Part shown: piece by piece, positions 9,103 to 19,337 of the stretch | How positions within the stretch are numbered: the first letter of the stretch is position 1 | Layout of the letters: each line of letters opens with the position of its first letter | From: Bacteroidota bacterium | Lineage (GTDB): Bacteria > Bacteroidota > Ignavibacteria > Ignavibacteriales > Ignavibacteriaceae | DNA length: 64,000 nt | Assembly (NCBI GenBank): GCA_021815405.1 | Contig: JAKAGV010000014.1 | Span: 106,698 to 170,697 of the forward strand | Reading direction: 5' to 3' | Translations under genes and position numbers: made by a program | Notes under the pieces: model-generated | Told to the model about the DNA's origin: nothing | What the model saw: the letters and a program-made list of their open reading frames with translations, nothing else | The model's database searches: none

Positions 9103-11685
9103 ATGAAATTAAAACTCATTTTTGCTGTATACATACTGTCCTTTTCAACATTTTCTTTTTGTGCCGTAAAGGATTCTTCTTCTGTTATTAATTATTCACT
9201 TAATTCTAATTGGCAGTTCAGGGAATCCGACAGCACACAATGGTATCCCGCCGATGTTCCGGGATGTGTCCATACCGATTTAATGAATAACAAATTAATC
9301 GGTGATCCTTTTTACGGTTTGAATGAACAAAACCTGCAATGGATCGGAAAAGTTGATTGGGATTATCAGTCCACTTTTAATGTGCCGGACAGCGTCTTCA
9401 GCAAAAAAAATATTGAACTCATCTTCGAAGGTTTAGATACTTATGCCGACGTTTATTTAAATGATTCTCTTATCCTTTCTGCAGAAAATATGTTTAGAAC
9501 GTGGAAAATCCCGTGTAAAAAATTACTTCGGCATTACGACAATCTTTTGTGGATTCATTTCAAAAATGTATTTGAAGTAAACATGCCTAAGATTGAAAAT
9601 GCACCATTCAAATTATTGAATGGAGATAACAATGATCAATCCGATACCATGAGTGCGATGTATGCCCGCAAGGCTCAATTCCATTTCGGCTGGGACTGGG
9701 GACCGCGCTTAATTACCTGCGGAATCTGGCGGAATGTTTTCATTCAAGCCTGGAATGATTTTAAAATTGAAAATGTACAGGTAATTCAAAACAATGTTTC
9801 CAAAGCTAAAGCTGATATAACCACTAATATAAATATTAAATCAACTTCGGATGAGCAGGCAGTTGTTAACGTAAAAGTTGACGGTAAGAATTATGCTTCG
9901 GTTAATTATCAATTAATTAAAGGCGAGAATAAAATTCCGGTTAGCTTTGAAATTGATAATCCGAATCTCTGGTGGACTAACGGACTCGGCAGTCATTATC
10001 TTTATACTTTTATTTTTAATGTTAAATCTGAAAGCGGAGAAGTTGATGCCGATACGGAGAAGATCGGAATCCGTTCTCTAAGGGTAGTAAGGGAGAAAGA
10101 TAAATACGGAATCAGTTTTTATGTTGAGTTGAATGGAGTTCCGGTTTTTATGAAAGGCGCAAATTACGTTCCGCAGGATAATTTTCAGAACCGTGTTACA
10201 GCAGCAAGATACGAACATATGATTAAGTCCGCCGCTGACGCCCATATGAATATCCTTAGAGTTTGGGGCGGCGGAATATATGAGGATAATGAATTTTATA
10301 ATTTATGCGATCAATACGGAATATTAGTTTGGCAGGAATTTGCTTTTGCATGCGCAATGTATCCTTCCGATTCTTTATTTCTGAATAATGTTAAGTATGA
10401 AGTAATTGATAATGTTACTCGTTTAAGAAACCACGCTTGTCTTGCACTTTATTGCGGCAACAATGAAGATGTTATCGGCTGGTATAATTGGGGTTGGAAA
10501 CCGCAATATACAAGAGCGGTTCAACAAGAGTACGAACATGATATGGATGTGCTTTACAAGCAGGTTATTCCGGGTGCTCTGCATAAAGTTGACACAACAA
10601 GATATTACCATTATACAAGTCCAAGTGCCGGCTTTTTAGGAATTACTAACTCGGAAGGCGATATTCATTACTGGGGAGTTTGGCACGGTAAGCAGCCTTT
10701 CTCAAGCTTTAATGACATGGATAATATTGCAAGATTTGTTAGCGAGTATGGCTTTCAATCTTATCCGGAAATAAACACAATTAAAAAATTTGCCGCACCT
10801 GAAGATATGCAGCTTCATTCTGCCGTTATGCTTTCTCACCAGCGATGTATGGCAGAGGATAGAAAAGATAAAGAATACGGCAACCGTTTGATTCAATGGT
10901 ATATGGAACGCTGGTTTAAGCAGCCGAAAAATTTTGATATGTATGTTTATGTCAGCCAGCTGCTTCAAGCAGAAGGCGATAAAGTTGCAATGGAAGCTCA
11001 TCGTAGAAATATGCCTTACTGTATGGGCAGTATGTACTGGCAAATTGATGACTGCTGGCCTGTTGCTTCATGGTCAAGCATTGATTATTACGGCAACTGG
11101 AAAGCGCTTCAATATTATGCCGAGCGTGAATATAGAACTTTCCTAATTTCTACCGTGCCGCAGAATAATGAACTCGGATTTTATGTCGTCTCGGATAGCC
11201 TTTCCGCAATTTCTGCTTCATTAGAAGTAACGGTGATGGATTTTTATGGTAATAAAATTTATGATAAAGAATTTCCTTTAACTGTTGAAGCGGATTCAAG
11301 TCATGAATATGTCAGCATAAATAAAAATGATCTGATAGGAAATTCAAATCAATCAAAAATTGTATTGATTGCTCAATTGAAATCCGGTGGGAAAATTCTT
11401 ACAAAAAATACTTTCTTCTTTAAGAAGCCAAAAGACCTTCAACTTGAAAAACCGGACATTAAGGTTTCTGCCGTTAAAATTCCGGATGGCTATGAACTCA
11501 CTCTTTCATCAAACAAGTTTGCCAAGGATGTATATCTTAGCTTTGACAAAGATGAGGGATTCTTTACTGACAATTATTTTAATTTATTTCCGGGAGAAGT
11601 TAAAGAGGTTAAGCTTCAAACAAATAAAAATATTGAAGACATAACCGGTAAGTTAAAAATTATTAGTCTGGTAGATAGTTACTAA
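9103..11685 (+). CDS. Beta-mannosidase, GH2 family
   Basis: 860 residues, signal peptide ~1-20 (no clear lipobox, probably periplasmic). Sugar-binding domain ~35-215 contains PADVPGCVHTDLMNN and the characteristic QFHFGWDWGPRL of GH2 mannosidases. An Ig-like domain is followed by a TIM barrel with NILRVWGGGIYEDNEFY, the acid/base Glu455 in YCGNNEDV and the nucleophile Glu548 in FVSEYGFQSYPE. Length matches GH2 beta-mannosidases. It removes terminal beta-mannose from mannooligosaccharides. It lies 44 nt after the GH5_7 gene, probably in one operon. Confidence 0.93.
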   Translation: MKLKLIFAVYILSFSTFSFCAVKDSSSVINYSLNSNWQFRESDSTQWYPADVPGCVHTDLMNNKLIGDPFYGLNEQNLQWIGKVDWDYQSTFNVPDSVFSKKNIELIFEGLDTYADVYLNDSLILSAENMFRTWKIPCKKLLRHYDNLLWIHFKNVFEVNMPKIENAPFKLLNGDNNDQSDTMSAMYARKAQFHFGWDWGPRLITCGIWRNVFIQAWNDFKIENVQVIQNNVSKAKADITTNINIKSTSDEQAVVNVKVDGKNYASVNYQLIKGENKIPVSFEIDNPNLWWTNGLGSHYLYTFIFNVKSESGEVDADTEKIGIRSLRVVREKDKYGISFYVELNGVPVFMKGANYVPQDNFQNRVTAARYEHMIKSAADAHMNILRVWGGGIYEDNEFYNLCDQYGILVWQEFAFACAMYPSDSLFLNNVKYEVIDNVTRLRNHACLALYCGNNEDVIGWYNWGWKPQYTRAVQQEYEHDMDVLYKQVIPGALHKVDTTRYYHYTSPSAGFLGITNSEGDIHYWGVWHGKQPFSSFNDMDNIARFVSEYGFQSYPEINTIKKFAAPEDMQLHSAVMLSHQRCMAEDRKDKEYGNRLIQWYMERWFKQPKNFDMYVYVSQLLQAEGDKVAMEAHRRNMPYCMGSMYWQIDDCWPVASWSSIDYYGNWKALQYYAEREYRTFLISTVPQNNELGFYVVSDSLSAISASLEVTVMDFYGNKIYDKEFPLTVEADSSHEYVSINKNDLIGNSNQSKIVLIAQLKSGGKILTKNTFFFKKPKDLQLEKPDIKVSAVKIPDGYELTLSSNKFAKDVYLSFDKDEGFFTDNYFNLFPGEVKEVKLQTNKNIEDITGKLKIISLVDSY

Positions 11686-11945
11686 AGAATTCTTAAAGTA
11701 TATTCTTTTAAATTGATTAGTTGGCTAATTGTTTTATACAAATTTTCTGACAGTCAATATTGCCTAATCCCCGGAAATTTTTAGATTATAAATTTTATAA
11801 TCGTTTATCTTTTTGATAAAAGATAATATTCCAAAAACTTCCAATACTTAATCCATTATAAGAAAATATCATATGCCTAAATGGCATTATTTGTGAAGAT
11901 TACAGGGATAAAAACCATTTAATATTTTAAAAGAACAGTCAAATT

Positions 11946-13904
11946 ATGAAGTTGAGTATTATTGATTTATCGATAATAATTATTTACTTAATAGCCAGTA
12001 TAATTCTCGGCTTTTGGATCTCTAAAAGAGCTTCAAAAGACATAAAGAATTATTTTCTCGGTGACAATGTTCTTCCTTGGTGGATGCTTGGTATTTCAAA
12101 TGCTTCCGGTATGTTTGATATTGCAGGTACGATGCTTCTTGTTTACTGGCTGGCAGTTTACGGAATGAAAAGCATGTGGCTTCCTTGGCTTTGGCCCGTC
12201 TTTAATCAAATCTTCTTGATGGTTTATCTTTCTGCCTGGCTTAGGCGCTCAAATGTAATGACCGGCGCAGAATGGATTAAAACCCGTTTTGGCTCGGATA
12301 GAGGTGCTACATTATCCCACATTATCGTAGTCATTTTTGCCCTAATTAGTGTAATAGGATTTTTATCTTACGGCTTTAAAGGAATCGGCAAATTTGTGGA
12401 AGCATTTTTACCGCCGCTTGTCTCTGATCCTTCAACATTGATGAAGTACCCGCAGATAAATGCAAATCTTTATGGACTAATTCTTATGGCAATAACCACG
12501 GTGTATGTTGTTAAGGGCGGAATGTTCAGCGTGGTGATTACCGAGGTATTGCAATACGCTATCTTAACAATTTCTTCAATTGCAATTGGAATAATTGCAA
12601 TGTACACTGTCTCTCCGGAAACGATAAATAGTGTATTACCGGAAGGTTGGAAAAGTTTATTCTTCGGATGGCATCTTCATCTTGATTGGACAACGATTCA
12701 TATGGCGCTTTCAACAAAAGTTAATGCATTCAATCAATGGATTGAAAATGACGGCTACTCACTCTTCGGATTGTTTTTCGGGATGATGCTTTTCAAAGGA
12801 TTATTTATTGCCGCCGCTGGTCCTGCACCTAATTATGATATGCAGAGAATTTTATCTACACGCAATCCGAAAGAAGCAGCAAAGATGAGCTCTCTTGTAA
12901 ATGTTGTTCTTAATCCGGCAAGATATTTTATGATTGCCGGCTTAACAATAATAGCACTTACAAATTTTAATGCTCTCTACAAAGGTGGAATCACAAGTCC
13001 GGATTTTGAAACAATCCTTCCAGAAGTACTTGCGCACTATATTCCGGTCGGACTGTTAGGATTTTTAATGGCTGGTTTGATTGCAGCCTTCATGAGCAAT
13101 TTTGCAGCTACAGTTAATGCGGCGCCTGCGTATATCGTAAACGATATTTATAAAAAATATATTAATCCAAATGCCGAGCCCAAAAAATATGTTCATCTTA
13201 GTTATCTTACATCAATACTGGTTGTTATTGTCGGAGTATCTTTCGGTTTTCTGATTGAATCTATTAATCAGGTAGTACTTTGGATTGTTGCTTCACTGTG
13301 GGGAGGCTACACTGCAGCTAATGTTCTTAAATGGTATTGGTGGCGCTTCAATGGTTACGGTTATTTTTGGGGGATGGTTTCAGGAATTCTTACTTCACTT
13401 GTACTTCTTCTTCTGGATAATCTGGGATTAATTAATTTCCTGCACAATTTTCCTCTTGCAAATAATGTAAGCATGAATTCCTTCCCGGTAATTTTTATTT
13501 TATCGATTATCGGCAGCTTGTTAGGTACTTTCCTAACTCCAGCCGAGAATGATGATGTTTTAATGAAATTTTACACAACTGTAAATCCCTGGGGTTTTTG
13601 GAAACCTGTCCGTGAAAAAGTTTTGAAGTTGAATCCGGGCTTTGTGCCTAATAGAGATTTCAAAAGAGATATGTTTAATGTCATTATTGGGATGATCTGG
13701 CAGATTACGCTTATGGCTGTACCGGTCTTCCTGGTAATAAGGGATTATTCTTCTTTTATAATTTCAACAGCAATTATGATAGTTACTACCATTATTTTGA
13801 AATTTACCTGGTGGAATAAGCTTGACCAAACTTTCGGTGAGGATCATAAAATAAAAATCAAACTTAAAAAGAATGATTTGCAGATTGTTGAGGAGGCACA
13901 GTGA
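11946..13904 (+). CDS. Sodium:solute symporter (SSS family), putative mannooligosaccharide or sugar importer
   Basis: 652 residues with about 14 hydrophobic helices. The N-terminus [27 protein letters not shown] (read as [13 protein letters not shown] and the next helix) and [20 protein letters not shown] are typical of SSS transporters. The gene overlaps the GH130 phosphorylase by 4 nt (GTGA), so transport and intracellular phosphorolysis are translationally coupled. An inner-membrane Na+ symporter replacing an MFS or ABC importer fits uptake of mannobiose, mannosyl-glucose or mannose. Substrate is inferred from context only. A 260-nt gap upstream may hold its own promoter. Confidence 0.9.
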   Translation: MKLSIIDLSIIIIYLIASIILGFWISKRASKDIKNYFLGDNVLPWWMLGISNASGMFDIAGTMLLVYWLAVYGMKSMWLPWLWPVFNQIFLMVYLSAWLRRSNVMTGAEWIKTRFGSDRGATLSHIIVVIFALISVIGFLSYGFKGIGKFVEAFLPPLVSDPSTLMKYPQINANLYGLILMAITTVYVVKGGMFSVVITEVLQYAILTISSIAIGIIAMYTVSPETINSVLPEGWKSLFFGWHLHLDWTTIHMALSTKVNAFNQWIENDGYSLFGLFFGMMLFKGLFIAAAGPAPNYDMQRILSTRNPKEAAKMSSLVNVVLNPARYFMIAGLTIIALTNFNALYKGGITSPDFETILPEVLAHYIPVGLLGFLMAGLIAAFMSNFAATVNAAPAYIVNDIYKKYINPNAEPKKYVHLSYLTSILVVIVGVSFGFLIESINQVVLWIVASLWGGYTAANVLKWYWWRFNGYGYFWGMVSGILTSLVLLLLDNLGLINFLHNFPLANNVSMNSFPVIFILSIIGSLLGTFLTPAENDDVLMKFYTTVNPWGFWKPVREKVLKLNPGFVPNRDFKRDMFNVIIGMIWQITLMAVPVFLVIRDYSSFIISTAIMIVTTIILKFTWWNKLDQTFGEDHKIKIKLKKNDLQIVEEAQ

Positions 13905-15088
13905 CTCAGGAAGAGTTCGATAATAAAGTTAATAACTTATTTAACGAACATGAAAAATTAATTACAAGGAAGAACGAGCCTTCATCCGATAATGGTGTTT
14001 ACATCCGATATAAATATCCGGTGTTAACAGCAGAACATACACCGATATTCTGGCGGTATGATTTAGATTATAATTCAAATCCTCATCTCCTCGAACGGCT
14101 TGGTGTGAATGCATCTTTCAATTCAGGTGCGATGCAGTTCAAAGGCAAATTTATTTTGATGACAAGAACCGAAGGCTATGATAGAAAATCATTCTTCGCT
14201 GTTGCTGAATCGCCTAACGGAATAGATAATTTTAGATTTTGGGATTATCCTGTAACTATGCCGGAGATTGAAGGGAATCCTGATACCAATGTTTATGATA
14301 TGCGATTAGTTCAGCATGAAGACGGATGGATTTACGGACTCTTCTGTACGGAAAGAAAAGATCTTGAAGCTCCGGTTAGCGATACTTCAGCCGCAATTGC
14401 TCAAGGCGGTATTGCAAGAACGAAAGATCTGAAGAACTGGGAACGTCTTCCTGACTTGAAAACAAAATCTCCGCAGCAAAGAAATGTTGTTCTGCATCCT
14501 GAATTTGTTAACGGTAAGTATGCCTTTTACACAAGACCGCAGGATGGCTTTATAAGCACCGGAACAGGCGGGGGTATCGGTTGGGGATTATCAGATCAAA
14601 TTGACGGTGCTGTTATTGATAATGAAATTATTATTGATGACAGACAGTATCATACAATTAAAGAAGTAAAGAACGGAATGGGACCGGCGCCTATTAAAAC
14701 AGATAAAGGCTGGCTGCAGCTTGCGCATGGCGTAAGGAATACTGCCGCAGGTTTAAGATATGTCCTTTACATGTTTCTTACAGAGTTGAAAGAACCTTAT
14801 AAAGTTTTAGCTGAACCTGCCGGATACTTTTTAGCTCCGCAAGGAGAAGAGAGAGTAGGCGATGTTTCAAATGTCGTTTTCAGCAGCGGCTGGATTAAAA
14901 AAGAGGATGGCGAAGTTTTTATTTACTATGGTTCATCAGATACAAGAATGCACGTTGCTGTTTCTTCTGTTGATAAACTTCTCGATTATGTTATCAATAC
15001 GCCTCCGGACGGATTAAGAAGCGCCGAAAGTGTTAAACAAAGAAATAAATTGATTGAAAGGAATTTAAAACTGTTAAGTGAAAAGTGA
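13901..15088 (+). CDS. GH130 beta-1,4-mannosyl-glucose / mannooligosaccharide phosphorylase
   Basis: 395 residues from a GTG start inside the symporter stop, with a strong ribosome-binding site (GAGGAGG). The five-bladed propeller contains [11 protein letters not shown], the catalytic aspartate region [13 protein letters not shown] (Asp133 by my count) and [11 protein letters not shown]. Length ~390 and the sequence style fit subfamily GH130_1 (4-O-beta-D-mannosyl-D-glucose phosphorylase); GH130_2 mannooligosaccharide phosphorylases are the alternative. No signal peptide, so it is cytoplasmic. It yields mannose-1-phosphate, saving ATP. The last gene of the mannan cluster. Confidence 0.92.
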   Translation: MTQEEFDNKVNNLFNEHEKLITRKNEPSSDNGVYIRYKYPVLTAEHTPIFWRYDLDYNSNPHLLERLGVNASFNSGAMQFKGKFILMTRTEGYDRKSFFAVAESPNGIDNFRFWDYPVTMPEIEGNPDTNVYDMRLVQHEDGWIYGLFCTERKDLEAPVSDTSAAIAQGGIARTKDLKNWERLPDLKTKSPQQRNVVLHPEFVNGKYAFYTRPQDGFISTGTGGGIGWGLSDQIDGAVIDNEIIIDDRQYHTIKEVKNGMGPAPIKTDKGWLQLAHGVRNTAAGLRYVLYMFLTELKEPYKVLAEPAGYFLAPQGEERVGDVSNVVFSSGWIKKEDGEVFIYYGSSDTRMHVAVSSVDKLLDYVINTPPDGLRSAESVKQRNKLIERNLKLLSEK

Positions 15089-15179
15089 ATAGTTAAAAGT
15101 AAATAAGGAATAGTGAATATGAAAGATTTGAAGAGAAATCCAATTATGGCTGTGGAAAGCTAATAGACGAAAATTAATA

Positions 15180-15303
15180 ACTGAAGTTACGCAAAATGAA
15201 TAAAATGATCCATTTGTCATTCCGAACTTGTTTCGGAATCTTTATTTTTAAGCTGTTTTTAGATGCTGAAACAAGTTCAGCATGACAATTGTGTAACTTC
15301 AGT
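15180..15303 (+). mobile_element. MITE-like element, copy 1 (124 bp)
   Basis: Terminal inverted repeats ACTGAAGTTACGCA / TGTGTAACTTCAGT. It is flanked on both sides by TAATA (15175-15179 and 15304-15308), a 5-bp target duplication. The interior has two hairpins: TTCCGAACTTGTTTCGGAA and ATGCTGAAACAAGTTCAGCAT (latter 21 nt, arms TGCTGAA/TTCAGCA). It carries no ORF. Nearly the same sequence occurs in opposite orientation at 25034-25156. Confidence 0.85.
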
Positions 15304-15463
15304 TAATAAATGAAAATTCTTTTAATAATATAAATTCGAAACTAGAAAACTTGGTACCGCAGACAATTAATTTTATAAATGCAGCAAGAAATAAGTGAAG
15401 CAGCTTTTAACTTTTCTTTATTCACTTTGCCCTAAAGATCTTTCTTCATATAGCTGCTCCTTT

Positions 15464-15507
15464 AATGCTATGCATTCTTCTCCATTAGATGCATAGCATT
15501 TTTTTTG
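15464..15507 (+). terminator. Intrinsic terminator between the convergent GH130 and anti-sigma genes
   Basis: 12-bp perfect stem AATGCTATGCAT / ATGCATAGCATT followed on the + strand by eight T residues. It is a good rho-independent terminator for transcripts from the mannan operon, about 375 nt after its last stop, and it abuts the end of the minus-strand anti-sigma gene. Confidence 0.75.
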
Positions 15508-15509
15508 CG

Positions 15510-16706
15510 CTATTCCATTGTTCCGGTTAAGTAAATATTCTTTGAGGGTTTGGCAGAGCCGGTCAACGGTTCTTCACTTACCAAAAATACTGTCTTCCCT
15601 TGATTGGTAAGAGCAGGAAGCTCGAACGGATAAAAATAACTTTTATCGGCAGGATTTATTACGCCGAGTGAAACAAATTTTTTATTTATGATAACCCAAA
15701 GCTGGTAGCCTTCATTTACCTTAAGCTGGGGCATATTGTTTAAATGTAGGTAGCCTTTGCTTGTCTCCAGATTTATGATAAGCTTGCCAAAGCTGTCTTT
15801 GCTTATATCGGTGCCGGAGAGATTAATTAATCTTGCATTTTTCGATTGTAATATATTTTGAATTTCCTGGTTATTACCAAGCTTTGAAGAAAGATCTTTA
15901 ATCTGATTATCCAGCTTTTCAATTCCTGATTTATAAGTTTTCACATCTGCAGTGATTTTTGTGTAAAAATAAACTAGCCCAGCCACTACAATCAAAAAGA
16001 GAATAAACGACAAAATTATTCCGCTATTATTCTTTTTGGTTTCTTCTTTTTCTGCAATACCATGAAGCTGATAAGGCTTTTTCTCTTTTAGTTCCGGTTT
16101 AGCTTTTACATTTTCGCTGACCGATCCGCCGGTATCAATTTCTAAATGATCAGTAATAGAAGAATCGGTTTTAATTTCGTCTTGCGGTTTTGTTTTATGA
16201 ATATCTTCCCAAAGCTTTTCTTCCAGTTCAGGTAATTTTTCCTTAGTTACTACTGGTTCATAGTCTTTGACAGGCTCTGGTTTAGTTACTTCTTCCTCTG
16301 TGTTTTTAGACTGCTGAAAAGAAGCATTTTGCTCAGTCTCTTTTTCGTTCATCTGTATTCTTGTCCTGCTGAAAAAGCTGGACAGCCTTTCCTCCGACAA
16401 AACAGGAATTTGCTTTTGCTCTTCAAGAATATTTTTATGAACTTTTTCTTCTACCGGTTTAATTCGTTTTTCATTTCTTATCCTATACAAACTCCGTGCT
16501 ACTTTATCTTTAAGCTCAGTTCCCGGTGTTTCGATATTCAAAATTGAAGGAAGCAGCGCAGTCAGATTCTGGTATTCGCCTAATTCCTGCCAGAAGAATT
16601 CCTCGCCTGTATCAAGATATTCAGTTAGAATATTTAATTCTTTCTGATCAAGACATCCAAGCGCGTATGCATGCAGGAGATCGTAATATTGTTCCTCAGT
16701 CGACAT
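15510..16706 (-). CDS. Anti-sigma factor, RskA-like, single-pass membrane protein
   Basis: 398 residues. The N-terminal ~80 residues (YYDLLHAYALGCLDQKELNI ... EEFFWQELGEYQNLTALLPS) match the zinc-less anti-sigma fold of RskA-type proteins. A long charged, low-complexity linker (~95-225) precedes one membrane helix (~229-250, IILSFILFLIVVAGLVYFYT). The C-terminal periplasmic domain (~285-398) has INLSGTDIS-like and GYQLWVIINKKFVSLGVI motifs typical of anti-sigma-K C-terminal domains. It overlaps the upstream sigma-factor gene by 11 nt. The linker, longer than usual, is the odd feature. Confidence 0.88.
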   Translation of the reverse strand: MSTEEQYYDLLHAYALGCLDQKELNILTEYLDTGEEFFWQELGEYQNLTALLPSILNIETPGTELKDKVARSLYRIRNEKRIKPVEEKVHKNILEEQKQIPVLSEERLSSFFSRTRIQMNEKETEQNASFQQSKNTEEEVTKPEPVKDYEPVVTKEKLPELEEKLWEDIHKTKPQDEIKTDSSITDHLEIDTGGSVSENVKAKPELKEKKPYQLHGIAEKEETKKNNSGIILSFILFLIVVAGLVYFYTKITADVKTYKSGIEKLDNQIKDLSSKLGNNQEIQNILQSKNARLINLSGTDISKDSFGKLIINLETSKGYLHLNNMPQLKVNEGYQLWVIINKKFVSLGVINPADKSYFYPFELPALTNQGKTVFLVSEEPLTGSAKPSKNIYLTGTME

Positions 16707-17286
16707 TACTTTCTCCTTTAATCAAATTTTCTCTAAGATTACTTAATGCAATTTTAATTTTAGATTTTACGGTAGGCAGCGGGATATTTAGCTTCTCAGC
16801 AATTTCTTTTTGAGTTAAGCCCTCGTAATATGCAAGATAGATAACATATTGCTGTGCATCAGTTAACTTATTTAGAGCAGACTCAACATTTCCTTTTATA
16901 TGTAGAGCAGTTTTAATATCAAGCTGATCGATGACAGGCGACAATCTTGGTATTATAAATTTATCTTCAAACTTCTCGTTATATGGTTTAAGTTCACCGT
17001 CTTGCCGCGCGCGTCTTAGATAGTCAACAGCTTTGTTGCGGGTGAGTGAAATGATCCATGTATAAACATCTCCCGTGCTGAAATCGAAGCGGTTAGCTTT
17101 TCGCCAAATAATTACAAATACATCGCTGAGCACTTCTTCAGCGGCGGTTTCTTCAGTAACTATTTTTTTTATTAGGGTATAAAGGATAGGAGAATAACGG
17201 TTGTAAAGCGCCTCTAATGCTTTAGAATCATAGGCTACTACGCGCTGCATCAACTCGATATCTGTCGAAGGTATGTTTAATGCCAA
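16696..17286 (-). CDS. ECF sigma factor, SigK-like
   Basis: 196 residues. Region 2 spans ~25-95 (YDSKALEALYNRYSPILYTL, then DVFVIIWRKANRFD and TWIISLTRNKAVDYLRR). Region 4 spans ~130-185 with the helix-turn-helix GLTQKEIAEKLNIPLPTVKS. It is cotranscribed with the membrane anti-sigma gene downstream, the classical arrangement for envelope-responsive ECF pairs. The regulon may be the neighbouring beta-barrel and lipoprotein genes that follow on the same strand, but no autoregulated promoter could be identified. Confidence 0.93.
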   Translation of the reverse strand: MALNIPSTDIELMQRVVAYDSKALEALYNRYSPILYTLIKKIVTEETAAEEVLSDVFVIIWRKANRFDFSTGDVYTWIISLTRNKAVDYLRRARQDGELKPYNEKFEDKFIIPRLSPVIDQLDIKTALHIKGNVESALNKLTDAQQYVIYLAYYEGLTQKEIAEKLNIPLPTVKSKIKIALSNLRENLIKGESNVD

Positions 17287-17369
17287 AGTAAGCGGCTCAT
17301 TTATTAACTGTTAAATTCATTGCAAAAGTAAATCTAAGGAATGTAAAATGCAATTACTCAAAATGTTTG

Positions 17370-17414
17370 TAGTTTGTTATTTGTAGGGAACACCAAACTA
17401 CAAACAACAAACTA
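17370..17414 (-). terminator. 17-bp inverted repeat downstream of the glycine-zipper pseudogene
   Basis: Arms TAGTTTGTTATTTGTAG (17370-17386) and CTACAAACAACAAACTA (17398-17414) pair with one mismatch around an 11-nt loop. It begins 6 nt after the stop at 17420 read on the minus strand. There is no T-run, so it may be a hairpin terminator or simply one of the region's many palindromes. Confidence 0.45.
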
Positions 17415-17419
17415 TGTTA

Positions 17420-18070
17420 TTAATTGAATTGATAACTGTATTTGTATCCGTGTATCCAACCGATTACCGGTACGGCAGCTATTATAATTATAGCTCCTAT
17501 AAATCCGTTCAGCATAGTATTTTTATCTCCCCGATAGTTATTTGAAAAGCCATTAGCAAGAATATCAAATCCAAAGCCTCCTGCTATGCCGAGAAATAAT
17601 CATAGTTCTGCACCGAACCAGCGGTTTCGATATGAAATTTCTTTTATCCGTTCTATGTTGATAGACAAATCAGTCGTAGTGTCAGCGTTGAATGATAATG
17701 AAGAATCAGAAAGAAACTTAATATCAGTACAGTTCAGCTTGTTACCGTTTTTTAGTTCAACTAAGCCGGAAAGATTTGAAAAATCCGTACCGGAATATTT
17801 TATACTTTTGATTTCTTTTTTGGATATACTTTTAGATCTTTTAATAAAAATGTCTTTTGCGTAAAGAGTATTATTCGAAATGTAAGCGCCGTTCGAAGGA
17901 TAAAGCAGGTTGTCATCTGTTAATACCAACGTAAGACTTTTATTCTTTGCTGTCTTATTAAACTCTTCATAAAAATTTTCTTTAGAAGAAAAATCGCTTA
18001 TTAGGTAAGTAGTTGTACAACTAAAGGAGATTAATGAGATTGCTAACAATATATAGTTTATCTTTTTCAT
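17420..18070 (-). pseudogene. Glycine-zipper lipoprotein with an in-frame TGA
   Basis: A 156-codon open frame (starting at 18070, lipobox SFSCTTTY) ends at TGA (17600-17602), but the same frame continues for 60 codons to TAA at 17420. The continuation begins LFLGIAGGFGFDIL and ends VIGWIHGYKYSYQFN. It matches the C-terminal hydrophobic hairpin of the paralogues at 22575-23255 and 21982-22500 (...GWLIGYNYHYYF, ...GYLIGYNYIYEF). The motif TYLISDFSSKENFYEEFN defines the family. The stop therefore truncates a conserved domain; a G-to-T change in GGA would produce it. Alternatives are a sequencing error or readthrough. Other genes here use TGA as a normal stop, so recoding is unlikely. Confidence 0.8.
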
Positions 18071-18078
18071 TTTTCTGT

Positions 18079-18666
18079 TTAAAATATGAAGTAATTTATT
18101 CCGATGCCAAAAGATAAATTACTATTATTTTGTGTATACGATAATCCACCAAAAGTAGTTTTATAATTTATATAGTTGTACGATATAAACGGCTCAAGTG
18201 TAACACTGCCGGACAAAAATATTTCCATTCCTCCTTTTACGCCTATATTGTAAGAGTTTTCTGAACTCTGCGGTTGAAGATCATATATTCCGTAATTGAA
18301 TGAGGCTTCTATAAATGGAACTACAGGTTTTGCAAAAAAATAATATCTTAAAGAAGGACCAAAGGTGATAGAAGAATTAGTTACAGGTCCGGCTCCGTTA
18401 TGTCCGCCATCGTAAGGAGTGTGAAAATAGTTATAGTTTATAGCTGCACCGATAGCTAAATGATCCTTTATAAAATAAGTGAATTGAGGCGAAACAACAA
18501 TTGTTGTTTGTGAGTAAGACTCAAAATCACTTTCCTGATTGTAATAGCTATACTGTATAGAGCCTGCAATTGAATAAACACCTTTGTTCAAAGCTTCCTG
18601 CGCTCTAACTGTAATAAAGGATAATATAAATAATATAACTGCTAAAATTAATTTTGTTTGCTTCAT
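18079..18666 (-). CDS. Small outer-membrane beta-barrel protein
   Basis: 195 residues. Signal peptide ~1-22 (ends VRAQ). The mature protein is eight or so amphipathic strands (FTYFIKDHLAIGAAINYN, FGPSLRYYFFAKPVVPFIEA, GGMEIFLSGSVTLEPFISYN) and ends with SFGIGINYFIF, a terminal aromatic strand suited to BAM insertion. It is a close paralogue of the next gene upstream (18688-19233), separated by 21 nt. OmpA/OmpW-like size; substrate unknown. Confidence 0.82.
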   Translation of the reverse strand: MKQTKLILAVILFILSFITVRAQEALNKGVYSIAGSIQYSYYNQESDFESYSQTTIVVSPQFTYFIKDHLAIGAAINYNYFHTPYDGGHNGAGPVTNSSITFGPSLRYYFFAKPVVPFIEASFNYGIYDLQPQSSENSYNIGVKGGMEIFLSGSVTLEPFISYNYINYKTTFGGLSYTQNNSNLSFGIGINYFIF

Positions 18667-18687
18667 TTTATTTTCTCCCTGGTCATT

Positions 18688-19233
18688 TTAAAAGATAAAA
18701 TAATTTATACCGATGCCTACATTAACAGTTATAGTAGTTGTAGGAAAGGCTACGTTAGTTGCTAACGAATTTGTCATATAGTTGTAAGAAATGAACGGTT
18801 CTACGGCAACACTTGTTGACAGGAAATATTCCATTCCACCTTTCAATCCGAATCCTACGTTTGTATAGTGATCGCCGATTGAGATATTAAAGGAAGCCTC
18901 CAGAAATGGATTAACATCTTTAACATAAAAGTAGTATCTAAAAAGCGGACCAAGGGCTGCCGTGGAGGTATTAGGCGAAATGTCGTAATATGAAATAAAT
19001 CCTCCCAATGAAAAATGATTGGCAACAAAGTATGTGAACTGCGGAGTTATAGCTAAAGTGCCCACGTTGTTTGAAAAATAACTATCCGACATAGAACTTG
19101 AGCTGTATTGAATAGATCCAGATAAAGAGTAGGAGCCTTTATTTAATGCTTGCCCGCCATATTGAGCGTTTTGTCCGTACAAGCAGGAAAAGCCTGCAAG
19201 TATCAAAAGAAGAGAAATGAATATTTTTCCCAT
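18688..19233 (-). CDS. Small outer-membrane beta-barrel protein, paralogue of the neighbour
   Basis: 181 residues, signal peptide ending LYGQ (~20). It shares with its neighbour the opening QALNKGSYSLSGSIQYSSSS, the strand FTYFVANHFSLGGFISYYD and the ending NVGIGINYFIF, so the two arose by tandem duplication. Predicted eight-stranded barrel. It may be the first gene of a two-barrel transcription unit. Confidence 0.82.
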   Translation of the reverse strand: MGKIFISLLLILAGFSCLYGQNAQYGGQALNKGSYSLSGSIQYSSSSMSDSYFSNNVGTLAITPQFTYFVANHFSLGGFISYYDISPNTSTAALGPLFRYYFYVKDVNPFLEASFNISIGDHYTNVGFGLKGGMEYFLSTSVAVEPFISYNYMTNSLATNVAFPTTTITVNVGIGINYFIF

Positions 19234-19337
19234 GATTGTTCCCTTATGTTTTTAGTAAAAGTTAAAATACTTTCTAATATTTCAAAGACACACAGCGTTT
19301 CCAAAATGTTGTGTGTCTCGGATATTTAATTTCTGTT

